Shown one piece after another: positions 9,213 through 17,357 of a stretch of 64,000 bases of DNA; the stretch's first letter is position 1; each line of letters opens with the position of its first letter. A model generated the notes under the pieces. It made no database searches. It was given only the letters and a program-made list of their open reading frames with translations, and was not told the origin of the DNA. The stretch covers positions 5,719,001-5,783,000 of the forward strand of contig NZ_CP025113.1 in the NCBI RefSeq assembly GCF_002831585.1, read 5' to 3'. The position numbers were made by a program, and so were the translations under genes. The DNA comes from Bradyrhizobium sp. SK17 (GTDB taxonomy: Bacteria; Pseudomonadota; Alphaproteobacteria; Rhizobiales; Xanthobacteraceae).

Positions 9213-10412
9213 ATGACCTCTCGTCCCCGTGAAGCTCTGATCATCGGTGCCGGCATCGCCGGTCCGGTGACCGCTATGTTCCTGACCCGCGCCGGCATCG
9301 AGGCCGAGCTCTATGAAGCCTGGCCCTATTCCACCGGGATCGGCGGCGGATTGCAGATCGCACCGAACGGCATGCATGTGCTGGCCGAGCTCGGCCTCGC
9401 CGACGAGCTGATCCGCAACGGCTCGATCGCCGAGTCGTTCGATTTCTATTCGCAGAGCGGCAAGAAGCTCGGCTCGCTCAACCAGAACATGCAGCAGCGC
9501 TTCGGCCAGCCCGCCGTGAACATGTGCCGCGCGACCCTGAACGAGACGCTGATCGACAAGGCCTGGGCCTCCAACGTCTCGGTGTTCTTCGAGAAGCGGC
9601 TGGTCAAGATCGAGGACCGCGGCGACCAGCCGGTGATCGCCTATTTTGCCGACGGCAGCACTGCCGAGGGCGATTTCGTGATCGGCGCCGACGGCGTGCA
9701 CTCTGTGGTGCGGCGGCATGTGATCCCTGACGGCCCGACGCCGTTCGACACCGGGCTGATCGGCTTCGGCGGCTTCGTGCCGCGCAAGGTGATCGAGCAC
9801 CTGCCGATCGGCCGGAAGGTGGAGACGACATTCGGACAAAGCGGCTTCTTCGGCTACGGGTTATGCAGCCCCGATCCGGACGCGGGTGCGATGTGGTGGA
9901 GCACGCAGCCCTCGCGCGGCATGACCGCGGCGGCCTACCGGTTGCAGAGCCAGGATGCGATCAGACAGCATCTGCGCGACTTCCACGCCGGCTGGCACGC
10001 GCCGATCCCCGAGATCATCGCAGCCGCCGAGAATATCATCATGACGGATACGCTCGACGTCGCGACGCTGCCGACCTGGTCGCGCAAGCGCACGCTGCTG
10101 ATCGGCGACGCCGCGCACGCCACCAGCCCGCATGCCGGCCAGGGTGCATCGCTGGCGCTGGAGGACGCGTTGCGGCTCGGCATCCTGATGCGCGACGGCC
10201 AGGAGCTCGGCCTCACGTTCCAGGCCTTCGAGCACGAGCGGCGACCGCGCGCCGAGAAGATCGTGGCGATCGCCCGCCGCAACGGCAACAACAAGCGCGA
10301 GTTCAGCCCGACCGGCGCCTGGCTGCGCGATCACATGATAAAGCTGCTGCTGCCGGTGTCGTCCAAGGGCATGGATTTCATGTACGCGTATGATCCGCGG
10401 GCGGCGGCGTAG
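9213..10412 (+). CDS. FAD-dependent aromatic-ring monooxygenase (PHBH/kynurenine-monooxygenase type)
   Basis: Group A flavoprotein hydroxylase that would use NAD(P)H and O2 to hydroxylate an aromatic or heterocyclic substrate. Start at 9213 (MTSRPREALIIGAGIAG) because GGAG lies 6 bases upstream; ATG 9201 is in frame. Motifs: GAGIAG dinucleotide fold at the N-terminus, the DG motif (VIGADGVHSVVRRHV, about residue 160), and the second FAD motif GDAAHATSPHAGQGASLALE at about 298-317. 399 residues, normal for the family. It is divergent from the MarR gene and shares its operator region, so it is probably induced by its substrate. Substrate unknown. Confidence 0.85.
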   Translation: MTSRPREALIIGAGIAGPVTAMFLTRAGIEAELYEAWPYSTGIGGGLQIAPNGMHVLAELGLADELIRNGSIAESFDFYSQSGKKLGSLNQNMQQRFGQPAVNMCRATLNETLIDKAWASNVSVFFEKRLVKIEDRGDQPVIAYFADGSTAEGDFVIGADGVHSVVRRHVIPDGPTPFDTGLIGFGGFVPRKVIEHLPIGRKVETTFGQSGFFGYGLCSPDPDAGAMWWSTQPSRGMTAAAYRLQSQDAIRQHLRDFHAGWHAPIPEIIAAAENIIMTDTLDVATLPTWSRKRTLLIGDAAHATSPHAGQGASLALEDALRLGILMRDGQELGLTFQAFEHERRPRAEKIVAIARRNGNNKREFSPTGAWLRDHMIKLLLPVSSKGMDFMYAYDPRAAA

Positions 10413-10426
10413 TGCACAATGCGTAG

Positions 10427-10459
10427 GGTGGGCAACGGCGCGCTAGCGCCGTGCCCACC
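10427..10459. repeat. palindromic repeat, possible bidirectional terminator
   Basis: GGTGGGCAaCGGCGC-gcta-GCGCCGtGCCCACC forms a near-perfect 14-pair stem with a 4-base loop between the convergent monooxygenase and saccharopine-dehydrogenase-like genes. No T-run follows. Similar 'gtagggtgggca' elements are, as I recall, another common Bradyrhizobium intergenic repeat. Confidence 0.6.
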
Positions 10460-10484
10460 ATTCACGCCGTGCTCGTGCTCGCCG

Positions 10485-11660
10485 CTACTTCTCGACCTCA
10501 AACGTCAACCCGGCGTGGTCGACCAGGCGCTTGATGAGCTTGCCCTGCATCGCCGCTCCCGGCGTCCAGAAGCCGGGCGCGACGTCAGGCGTGTCGCGCA
10601 ACAGGCAGATCGCGCATTCCGAGATCATCTTCGAGGTCGAGCCATAGCCGGGATCGCGATCGCCCTTGATGCCGGCGCGGACCATGCGGCCGTCCGGCGC
10701 GACCGCGAGGTAGAGCAGATCGTAGCGGCCGTTCTCGCGCTCTTCCTTTGACGGCCCCTCGCCCGGCTTCGGCGCGCTCGGACCGGTCTTCTCCGAATTC
10801 AGCGCCATCACCTTCTTCGCATTGGCCTCGCCCTTCTCGCCCGGACCGGTCAGGACCATCTCGTCGTAGACGAAGTCGCGTCCGTAAGGGAAGCCCATCA
10901 GCATGTTGGAGCGGTGGACGTTGCGCGTGTTGATCAGCGCCATCATGAACGGCGCCGTCCATGAATGCAGATCCTCCTCATAGGCCGGCTTGCTGCCGCG
11001 CGGCTGCTTGGGCCCCTCGAAGCCCGGCGTCAGGGCAAACGGATTGTTGAGGATCGCGACCAGGCTGAGGTCCTTGGCGACGGCGTCGAAGGTTGCCTTC
11101 GCGCTCGCCGCCGTGCCGCCCGACAGCGTGCCGCGCATGTCGCGCACGCGTCCCTTGACGCGCGCGGCCGGCGCGCCGAACACGCGCTTGGCCTCCTCCT
11201 GCACGAAGAACGTGCCGAGCTCGAACGGCACCGAGTCGAAACCGCAGGAGAACACGATCCGCGCGCCGCTGGCCTTGGCCGCGGCCTCGTGCTTGTCGAT
11301 CATCTGCCGCATCCAGACCGGCTCGCCGCAGAGATCGAAATAGTCGGTGCCGCTGTCGACGCAGGCGGTGATCAGCTCATTGCCATAGAGCTGATACGGG
11401 CCAACCGTCGAGATGACCGACTTGGTCTGCGCCAGCATCGCCTTCAGCGACGCCGCGTCACCGGCATCGGCGACGATCAGCGGCGTGTCGGCGGGCGCAC
11501 CGATCGCGTCACGAACCGCGGCGAGCTTGTCCTTGCTGCGCCCCGCCATCGCCCATTTCAGGCTGCCGTCGCGATAATGCGCGGCGAGATATTCGGCGAC
11601 GAGCTGGCCTGTGAAGCCGGTCGCACCGTAGACGACGATATCGAGTTTCGACGAGGACAT
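10485..11660 (-). CDS. saccharopine dehydrogenase-like / trans-acting enoyl reductase family protein
   Basis: NAD(P)-dependent oxidoreductase of the Sacchrp_dh_NADP family. 391 residues. The N-terminal Rossmann fold begins LDIVVYGATGFTGQLVAEYL with GATGFTG as the dinucleotide loop. KSVISTVGPYQLYGNELITA and FDLCGEPVWM are conserved features shared with the mycobacterial trans-acting enoyl reductase. Similar proteins annotated only at family level occur widely in Bradyrhizobium, and the true substrate is unknown. It is downstream of the DUF169 gene on the same strand, separated by a 161-base gap occupied by a palindromic repeat. It converges with the FAD monooxygenase. Confidence 0.8.
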   Translation of the reverse strand: MSSSKLDIVVYGATGFTGQLVAEYLAAHYRDGSLKWAMAGRSKDKLAAVRDAIGAPADTPLIVADAGDAASLKAMLAQTKSVISTVGPYQLYGNELITACVDSGTDYFDLCGEPVWMRQMIDKHEAAAKASGARIVFSCGFDSVPFELGTFFVQEEAKRVFGAPAARVKGRVRDMRGTLSGGTAASAKATFDAVAKDLSLVAILNNPFALTPGFEGPKQPRGSKPAYEEDLHSWTAPFMMALINTRNVHRSNMLMGFPYGRDFVYDEMVLTGPGEKGEANAKKVMALNSEKTGPSAPKPGEGPSKEERENGRYDLLYLAVAPDGRMVRAGIKGDRDPGYGSTSKMISECAICLLRDTPDVAPGFWTPGAAMQGKLIKRLVDHAGLTFEVEK

Positions 11661-11697
11661 GGATCAGGTTTCCCAGACAGCGAAATTGCCCCGTTTT

Positions 11698-11814
11698 GTC
11701 ATTGCGAGCGAAGCGAAGCAATCCATTTCACCGCGTGTGCGGAACGATGGATTGCTTCGTCGCTTCAGCGCAAAATTGCCTTGCAATTCTTGTCGCGAGC
11801 TCCTCGCAATGACG
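11698..11814. repeat. dispersed palindromic repeat, 'attgcgagcgaagcgaagcaat' family
   Basis: The outer arms gtcattgcgag (11698) and ctcgcaatgac (about 11804) are inverted, and inner arms gcgaagcaatccat / atggattgcttcgtcgc also pair. The right half carries an extra segment (agcgcaaaattgccttgcaa) compared with the copy at 7231-7312. It lies between two same-strand genes. Confidence 0.65.
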
Positions 11815-11821
11815 CCAGCCG

Positions 11822-12604
11822 CTATTTCTTGTAGGACACCCCCATGCCGGCGCGCACATCGGCCTGGATTCCATAGGGCGCGATCGGGTAGCGCAGGCCG
11901 TTCTTGGCGAGCTGCTTCATGCCCGCGATCGCCTTCACCAGATAGGCCGGCGGCAGCGCCATCAGCATCTCTTCGTCGGGCACGCCGCCATAGCGGCGTT
12001 CCGCGAAGCACGGCAGCGACAGGCTCGGCTCACCGGTTTTCAGCGCCCGCCCCCACGAGTCGGCGCAAGCGGTTTCGCCGACCACGCCCCACTCGAACTT
12101 CTTGTATCCGGTGTACTGAAGTCCATTGATCAGGATGATCATCTGGCCCGGCGTCGCGTAGACGAGGCAGATGTCCGGCGGATCGAGACGGCCGCTGGTC
12201 AGCGGGCTCACCGCCATCGCCTGGTACTGGCCGTAGGGCACCACATCGAGCGCCTCCTGGCGCTTGCGCGCGTCTTCGGCGGTGCCGTGCCAGACGCCCA
12301 CATAATTCTCGCCGGCGAGCCACTTCTCGTCCTGCGGCGCGAGCCCGATCACCGCGCGGCATTGCGCGCCGACCAGATCGTCGCCGGTGATGCCGACGGT
12401 CCAGCCGAGCCGCGAGGCCATGCTCACGATCTGGTCCGTGGTGTGGACCGCCGACGGGCGACGGATTTTCGGGATCGCCTCCATCTCCTCGACGCGCGCG
12501 AACATCTTGATGCCGATGACCGTGGTCTTCAGCCGCAGCAGGCTGTTCAGATCCGCGACGATGGCGGCGAGATCGAACTGTTCCGGCGGTGTCTGTTGCT
12601 GCAT
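11822..12604 (-). CDS. DUF169 family protein
   Basis: Conserved protein of the DUF169 family, whose biochemical role is not established. 260 residues, no signal peptide or membrane segment. Family-like stretches are VIGIKMFARVEE near the N-terminus, CRAVIGLAPQDEKW near the middle, and GYKKFEWGVVGETACADSWG in the C-terminal half; the Cys residues fall in the conserved parts. It sits upstream of the saccharopine-dehydrogenase-like gene on the same strand. The pair may be functionally linked, but the repeat between them makes co-transcription uncertain. Confidence 0.8.
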   Translation of the reverse strand: MQQQTPPEQFDLAAIVADLNSLLRLKTTVIGIKMFARVEEMEAIPKIRRPSAVHTTDQIVSMASRLGWTVGITGDDLVGAQCRAVIGLAPQDEKWLAGENYVGVWHGTAEDARKRQEALDVVPYGQYQAMAVSPLTSGRLDPPDICLVYATPGQMIILINGLQYTGYKKFEWGVVGETACADSWGRALKTGEPSLSLPCFAERRYGGVPDEEMLMALPPAYLVKAIAGMKQLAKNGLRYPIAPYGIQADVRAGMGVSYKK

Positions 12605-12692
12605 GCGTAAGCTCCCGTGATCGGCGGCTTGGCGCCGCCTGTTGAGTGGATGTTAGCCGGATTGGCGGGCGGACGCGACAAGTGCCTTGCGC

Positions 12693-13487
12693 CTACCGTG
12701 CCACCGGTCCCGGCAGCAGATCATCGGTCTTGCCCGCCAGATGATAGGCCACCAGTCCGATCCATTCCCGCGCGCCGAGATCAGTCCGCGACAGGCCCTC
12801 GATCGCAAGCGTCGCGAAACTGAAGACGTTGCCGACACGCCAATCGACCGGATAGGCCTCGACATTGAATCCCGCCTTGCGGAACAGCCCGACCGAGCGC
12901 GGCATGTGAAAGGCCGAGGTGACGAGCAGCCAGCGCTCGCCCGGCTTGGGATCGACCAGCGCCCTGGAGAACTCGGCGTTCTCCACCGTGTTGCGCGAGC
13001 GGCGCTCGATGGTCAATCGCGATTTGGGAATCCCGAGGCTCTCGAACATCTCGGCGGCGTAGTCGGCTTCGCGTGCGTCGTTCGAGATCAAATTGGAGCT
13101 GCCGCCGGTGAACACGAGGCGCGCGTTCGGGTATTTGCGCGCCAGCACCGCCGCCGCGATGACGCGATCAGCCGCGCTGCGCACCACGGGCGTGCCGTGT
13201 GCAACCGACAGATCGGCATCGATCGAGCCGCCGAGCACGATGATGCCGTCGGGTGCGCCGCGCGCCGCATCCCATGGCGGGAAGCGCTGCTCGAGCGTCG
13301 AGACCAGCACATTGCCGAGCGGCGAGAAGCCGCAGATCGCGAGCAGCAGCGCCGCGGCGACCATCAGCCCGCGGCCGAGCCGCGCAAACCGTGTCAGCAG
13401 CAGCACGGCGCCGATCACACCGATCCCGATCAGGAAATTGATCGGCAGCAGCATGATGCCGAGCGTCTTGGAGAGCACAAAAAACAA
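12693..13487 (-). CDS. YdcF family (DUF218, SanA/ElyC-like) membrane protein
   Basis: DUF218 domain protein; relatives ElyC and SanA affect envelope integrity in E. coli, but the activity here is unknown. 264 residues: two N-terminal membrane helices (about 10-32 and 38-58) and then the domain. Its hallmarks are IIVLGGSID (about 81), LVFTGGSS (about 124), the acidic/arginine motif ERRSRNTVENAEFS, and LLVTSAFHMPRSVGLFRKAG followed by VEAYPVDW. It is divergent from the acetamidase gene with 66 bases between the starts. Confidence 0.85.
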   Translation of the reverse strand: MFFVLSKTLGIMLLPINFLIGIGVIGAVLLLTRFARLGRGLMVAAALLLAICGFSPLGNVLVSTLEQRFPPWDAARGAPDGIIVLGGSIDADLSVAHGTPVVRSAADRVIAAAVLARKYPNARLVFTGGSSNLISNDAREADYAAEMFESLGIPKSRLTIERRSRNTVENAEFSRALVDPKPGERWLLVTSAFHMPRSVGLFRKAGFNVEAYPVDWRVGNVFSFATLAIEGLSRTDLGAREWIGLVAYHLAGKTDDLLPGPVAR

Positions 13488-13553
13488 GGGAAGCCTCTGC
13501 GAAGTTCTGCTACAGCGTCATACGCTGCTGGGAAACCAATCAAAAGCCGTCAC

Positions 13554-14495
13554 ATGACCCATCATCACCTGAAATCCAGTCCCGATACCTGCCATTGGGG
13601 CTTTTTCGAAGCCAAGCTGAAGCCGGTGCTCACGGTCGCGAGCGGCGACGAGGTCACGATCGAGACCGTCAGCGGCGGCGCCGATGTGGTACCCGATCGA
13701 AGCAAATTCCACGTCCCGCCCGAGCTCGACGACATCCATGCCGAGAGCGAGCGGATGGTGCCGGGGCACATCCTGACCGGCCCGATCGCAGTTGACGGCG
13801 CCGAGCCCGGCGACGTGCTCGAGGTCGACATCCTCGACGTCCAGCTTCGCCAGGACTGGGGCTACAATCTGATCAAGCCGCTGTCCGGCACGCTGCCCGA
13901 CGATTTCCACGAGACCCGCATCCTCAACATCCCGCTCGATCGCGCGCGCATGGTCGGCCGCATGCCCTGGGGACTCGATCTGCCGCTGAAGCCGTTCTTC
14001 GGCGTAATGGGCGTCTCGCCGCCGCCGGCCTGGGGCCGCATCTCCTCGCTGGTCCCGCGCGCGATGGGCGGCAATCTCGACAACAAGGAACTCGGCGCCG
14101 GCGCCAAGCTCTATCTGCCGGTGTTCGTGCCGGGCGCGCTGTTCTCCTGCGGCGATGGCCATGGCGTACAGGGCGACGGCGAAGTCTGCGTCACCGCGAT
14201 CGAGACCGCGCTGACCGGCCGCTTCCGCCTCACCTTGCGCAAGGATCTCAAGCTCGCCTACCCGCGCGCCGAGACCGCCGACCATTACATGACGATGGCG
14301 ATGGATCCCGATCTCGACCAGTGTGTGGTGCGGGCGCTGCGCGACATGATCGTGCTGCTCGGCGAGAAGCGCAATCTGTCCCGCGAGGACGCCTACACGC
14401 TGTGCAGCCTGGCCGCCGACCTGCGGGTGACGCAGACGGTCAACGGCTCCAAGGGCATCCACTGCATGATCGCCAAATCGGTCGTCCACGGCTGA
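13554..14495 (+). CDS. acetamidase/formamidase family protein
   Basis: Hydrolyses a short-chain amide (formamide or acetamide) to the acid and ammonia, supplying nitrogen. Start set at 13554 (MTHHHLKSSPDTCHWGFF); the frame stays open far upstream, but that part overlaps the YdcF gene and is non-coding. 313 residues, the normal length. The family signature CGDGHGVQGDGE (about 199-210) carries the metal-binding Asp and His, and DAEPGDVLEVDI-like residues lie earlier (GAEPGDVLEVDILDV). The acyl-CoA synthetase gene begins 80 bases downstream on the same strand. Confidence 0.88.
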   Translation: MTHHHLKSSPDTCHWGFFEAKLKPVLTVASGDEVTIETVSGGADVVPDRSKFHVPPELDDIHAESERMVPGHILTGPIAVDGAEPGDVLEVDILDVQLRQDWGYNLIKPLSGTLPDDFHETRILNIPLDRARMVGRMPWGLDLPLKPFFGVMGVSPPPAWGRISSLVPRAMGGNLDNKELGAGAKLYLPVFVPGALFSCGDGHGVQGDGEVCVTAIETALTGRFRLTLRKDLKLAYPRAETADHYMTMAMDPDLDQCVVRALRDMIVLLGEKRNLSREDAYTLCSLAADLRVTQTVNGSKGIHCMIAKSVVHG

Positions 14496-14575
14496 AACGC
14501 GGTCGATAGCCGCACTTGTGCTCCGCGCGCGCGGCTCGATACAATCCCCCTCCCAACGAACAAAAATGGACGGGG

Positions 14576-16408
14576 ATGGATATGCTGAAGGACAGGCTCT
14601 CACCGGCCGACGAGGCCGCGCGCGACAAGGAGATGCAGGCGACGCTTGCCGCCTGCCCGCGCATCCTCGATCTCATCGCCCGCGGCCCGCAGGGCGCGCC
14701 GGAGGCTGAAGCCGCGATCTATCTGCGCTCGCCGCTCGATCCCAGCCCGGTCGTGATCTCGAACGATCAGCTGATGGGCTATGTCAAGGCGGCCGAAAAC
14801 TACTTCCGCAGCCAGGGCATCGGCAAGGACGATGCGGTCGCGATCCTGGTGCCGGCCTGTCCCGCAAGCATCGTTGCGATCTTCGGCGCGGCTGCCTGCG
14901 GCGTTGCCGAGCCGCTCAATCTGCTGTTCACGCGCGAAGCGATCGTCGCCCAGCTCAATGCCATCAAAGCAAAACTGCTGCTGGCGCCGCCGCCGGGCAT
15001 GCCGGGCGGGCTCTATGAGAGGATCGAAGGCTTGCAGCGCGAGGTGCCGTCGCTCAAGCGCATCGTGATCGTGCCGCTCGACGGCACGATGTCGTTCGAC
15101 GGCGAGGTGCTGCGGCCCGATCCGGCGTGGCGCGACGACTACGGCAAGTCCACGGACATGAGCGAGGCTGACCGCGTCGCGGTAATGCTGCCGACCGGCG
15201 GCACCACCGGCCATCCCAAGGTGGCGCGGCTCACCAACCGCGCGATGGTCGCTTCCACCGTGTCCTCGCGGATGGCGCTCGACTTCCATCGCGGCGAGCG
15301 CGCAATGATCACGATGCCGCTGTTCCACGTCGGCGGCCTGTTCTGCACCTCGGCCAATTGTCTGTCCGCCGGCACCACGATGGTGATCCCCGGTCCCGCC
15401 GGCGCACGCGATCCGGCGCTGGTCCGGAACTTCTGGCAGATCATCGAGCAATACCGCATCAACATCGCCGGCAACGTGCCGACCATCCTCGGGGCGCTGG
15501 CCGATATTCCGGTCGGAGACAGCGACATCTCGACCCTGCGCGTCACCGCCACCGGGGCTTCGATCTGCCCACCGGAGATCGAGCGGCGCTATCTTGCGAC
15601 CTGGGGCGGTCCCTGCATCCAGCAGCTCTACGGCATGACCGAGCTCGCCGGCGCCATCACCCACGACGTGCACGGCGTGAAACCGCGCGCCGAGAGCGTC
15701 GGCACCCGCAATCCGCTGGTCGAGCTCGCGATCCTGGACGGCGGCAGACTGCACACCGGGCCATGGCCCTCGCCGGTCGGCGAACTCCTGACCAGAGGGC
15801 CGCAAGTGTTCGCCGGCTATGTCGACAAGAAGCAGACCGAAGAAGCTTTCCGCGACGGCTGGCTGCGCACCGGCGATATCTGCCGGATCGACGCCGACGG
15901 CTTCGTCTACATCATGGGCCGCGCCAAGGATGTCATCATCCGCGGCGGGCACAACATCGACCCGCGCGCGATCGAGGATGCCGCGCTCGCGTTCCCGGGC
16001 GTGGCGCTGGCTGCGGCGGTCGGACGTCCCGACAGCTATGCGGGCGAAGTGCCGATGCTGTTCGTCTCGGCACAGCCCGGCGCGCATATCGATCCGCAGG
16101 CCCTCGCCGCCTTCGTGCAGGACAATATCCTCGAGCCGCCGGCGCGGCCGCGTGTGGTATCGGTGATTGCGGAAATGCCGGTCACGCCAGTCGGCAAGAT
16201 CTTCAAGCCCAAGCTGCGCGAGATCGCCGCCGGCGAGGCCGCGCGCGAGCTGTTGGCACTGGAAGGGCTATCGGGTGACGTCAGCGTCGACGCCATCACC
16301 GACCCGTCCCGCGGGCTGTACCTGAGTGTGAGTGCACCTCCGGACAAGGCGGAAACTGCTGAGCGACTTCTCAAGAAGTTCCCGGTCAAGGTCGAATTAC
16401 GCACGTAA
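14576..16408 (+). CDS. acyl-CoA synthetase (AMP-forming)
   Basis: Adenylate-forming enzyme activating a carboxylic acid to its CoA thioester. Start at 14576 (MDMLKDRLSPADEAA) or 14582; the purine run GGACGGGG is just upstream. About 610 residues. Phosphate-binding loop MLPTGGTTGHPKVARLTN near 200; adenine motif YGMTELAG near 355; hinge/aspartate region GWLRTGDICRIDADGF near 430; then GRAKDVIIRGGHNIDPRAIE; C-terminal catalytic lysine region PVGKIFKPKL. A C-terminal extension of about 65 residues follows and is predicted to fold (LYLSVSAPPDKAETAERLLKK). Substrate not determinable. Confidence 0.85.
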   Translation: MDMLKDRLSPADEAARDKEMQATLAACPRILDLIARGPQGAPEAEAAIYLRSPLDPSPVVISNDQLMGYVKAAENYFRSQGIGKDDAVAILVPACPASIVAIFGAAACGVAEPLNLLFTREAIVAQLNAIKAKLLLAPPPGMPGGLYERIEGLQREVPSLKRIVIVPLDGTMSFDGEVLRPDPAWRDDYGKSTDMSEADRVAVMLPTGGTTGHPKVARLTNRAMVASTVSSRMALDFHRGERAMITMPLFHVGGLFCTSANCLSAGTTMVIPGPAGARDPALVRNFWQIIEQYRINIAGNVPTILGALADIPVGDSDISTLRVTATGASICPPEIERRYLATWGGPCIQQLYGMTELAGAITHDVHGVKPRAESVGTRNPLVELAILDGGRLHTGPWPSPVGELLTRGPQVFAGYVDKKQTEEAFRDGWLRTGDICRIDADGFVYIMGRAKDVIIRGGHNIDPRAIEDAALAFPGVALAAAVGRPDSYAGEVPMLFVSAQPGAHIDPQALAAFVQDNILEPPARPRVVSVIAEMPVTPVGKIFKPKLREIAAGEAARELLALEGLSGDVSVDAITDPSRGLYLSVSAPPDKAETAERLLKKFPVKVELRT

Positions 16409-16512
16409 CTCATTCATATAATTAGAAAATATCAACGTCACGCCGCGCCGAAATTAACCTCTGGCGCGGCGTTCGCATTTTGCGGTCGGCGACTTGACGA
16501 ACCGCCTTACTC

Positions 16513-16532
16513 CTAAATAGACTCTAAATAGA
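16513..16532. promoter_or_regulatory. phased direct repeats upstream of ribbon-helix-helix-like gene
   Basis: Two exact copies of CTAAATAGA (16513-16521 and 16524-16532) have an 11-base period, about one helical turn. They end 39 bases before the start of the small RHH-like gene, in an AT-rich patch. This arrangement suits cooperative binding by RHH dimers and suggests an autoregulatory operator; the binding is inferred. Confidence 0.5.
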
Positions 16533-16571
16533 TACTTTTCAGTACAAGCGTTCAGGGTTAAGCGTTTCCTC

Positions 16572-16772
16572 ATGGCTACGGAAAAGGCCGAAACCGACCG
16601 CGTCCCGGTCACATTGGCGCTCTCGACCATCGGATATCTCGAGAAGCTGGTGAGACAGGGCACCCACGGCACGAGCGTCCCGGGCGTTGCACGGACACTG
16701 ATCGAGGAAGGCATTCGACTCGCCATCAAGGACGGGTTGCTTGCAATCCGCGACAACGGCCGCACGCCCTGA
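16572..16772 (+). CDS. small ribbon-helix-helix-like protein
   Basis: 66 residues, unrecognised at family level. The pattern is a short strand (VPVTLALS), a helix (TIGYLEKLVRQG), a Gly/Ser turn and a second helix (VPGVARTLIEEGIRLAI), which is the order of a ribbon-helix-helix DNA-binding protein. It has no toxin partner next to it. Phased direct repeats lie just upstream. The next gene is a GcrA-like regulator 51 bases downstream, so two small DNA-binding proteins may be expressed together. The RHH call is inference from helix pattern, not from a signature match. Confidence 0.6.
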   Translation: MATEKAETDRVPVTLALSTIGYLEKLVRQGTHGTSVPGVARTLIEEGIRLAIKDGLLAIRDNGRTP

Positions 16773-16823
16773 GACAGGGTATGCCGGCGCGGCGGTTCAA
16801 AACACAGAACGTGGAACCGTCAG

Positions 16824-17303
16824 ATGATTGCCAACGAACCGACTCTCCAACCAACCTGGACGCCCGAGCGCATCGACCAGCTCAAGATCTACTTCGAGGC
16901 CGGGCTCTCCTGCCGCGACATCGCCAACAGCATCGGCGTCAGCCGCAATGCGGTCATCGGCAAGCTGTCGCGGCTCAACCTGACGCGCACCACACCGGAC
17001 GAGCGCCGGGCAAGGCGAAAGAAATCCGCAGCGCACGCCGCGCAACGGGCGACCGCGAAGCAGCAGCTCCAGCTACTCCAGGCAGTCTACGAACAGGAAC
17101 CCGAGGATGCGCCTGTCGTCAGTGCCAACAGCTGCTCGCTGTTCGAGCTGAGCGAGCAGCGCTGCCGCTGGCCGATCAGCACCCCGGGCGCCGACGATTT
17201 CTGCTTTTGCGGCAACACGCCGCTCGGCGGCATGCCCTATTGCTCCGGGCATTACCGCCTCGCTTATCAGTCCGGATCGCGCCAGCGCGCAATGCGCGGG
17301 TAG
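16824..17303 (+). CDS. GcrA-family cell-cycle regulator paralogue
   Basis: GcrA proteins bind sigma70 RNA polymerase and methylated GANTC promoters in alphaproteobacteria. 159 residues. The N-terminal helix-turn-helix region (WTPERIDQLKIYFEAGLSCR then SRNAVIGKLSRLNL) matches GcrA. The C-terminal Cys-rich domain (CRWPISTPGADDFCFCGNTP then MPYCSGHYRLAYQ) is equally diagnostic. The linker is short and basic. The N-terminus lacks the usual Trp-Glu-x-Leu-Trp spacing, so this is more likely an additional GcrA-like protein than the main GcrA. Confidence 0.8.
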   Translation: MIANEPTLQPTWTPERIDQLKIYFEAGLSCRDIANSIGVSRNAVIGKLSRLNLTRTTPDERRARRKKSAAHAAQRATAKQQLQLLQAVYEQEPEDAPVVSANSCSLFELSEQRCRWPISTPGADDFCFCGNTPLGGMPYCSGHYRLAYQSGSRQRAMRG

Positions 17304-17320
17304 GGCCTCGGGCAGGACGC

Positions 17321-17352
17321 GCATCGGTTCTGACCTCTGTCGGAACCGATGC
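17321..17352. terminator. hairpin between convergent genes
   Basis: Perfect 10-base inverted repeat GCATCGGTTC/GAACCGATGC with a 12-base loop, between the GcrA-like gene and the convergent SDR gene, whose stop is 5 bases away. No T-run on either side, so a bidirectional or weak terminator. Confidence 0.55.
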
Positions 17353-17357
17353 ATTGA

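Noticed and set aside
12687-13553. Long in-frame upstream extension of the acetamidase frame
   Set aside because: Antisense to the YdcF gene and rich in Arg/Asp/His; the conserved N-terminus begins at 13554 right after the divergent promoter gap.
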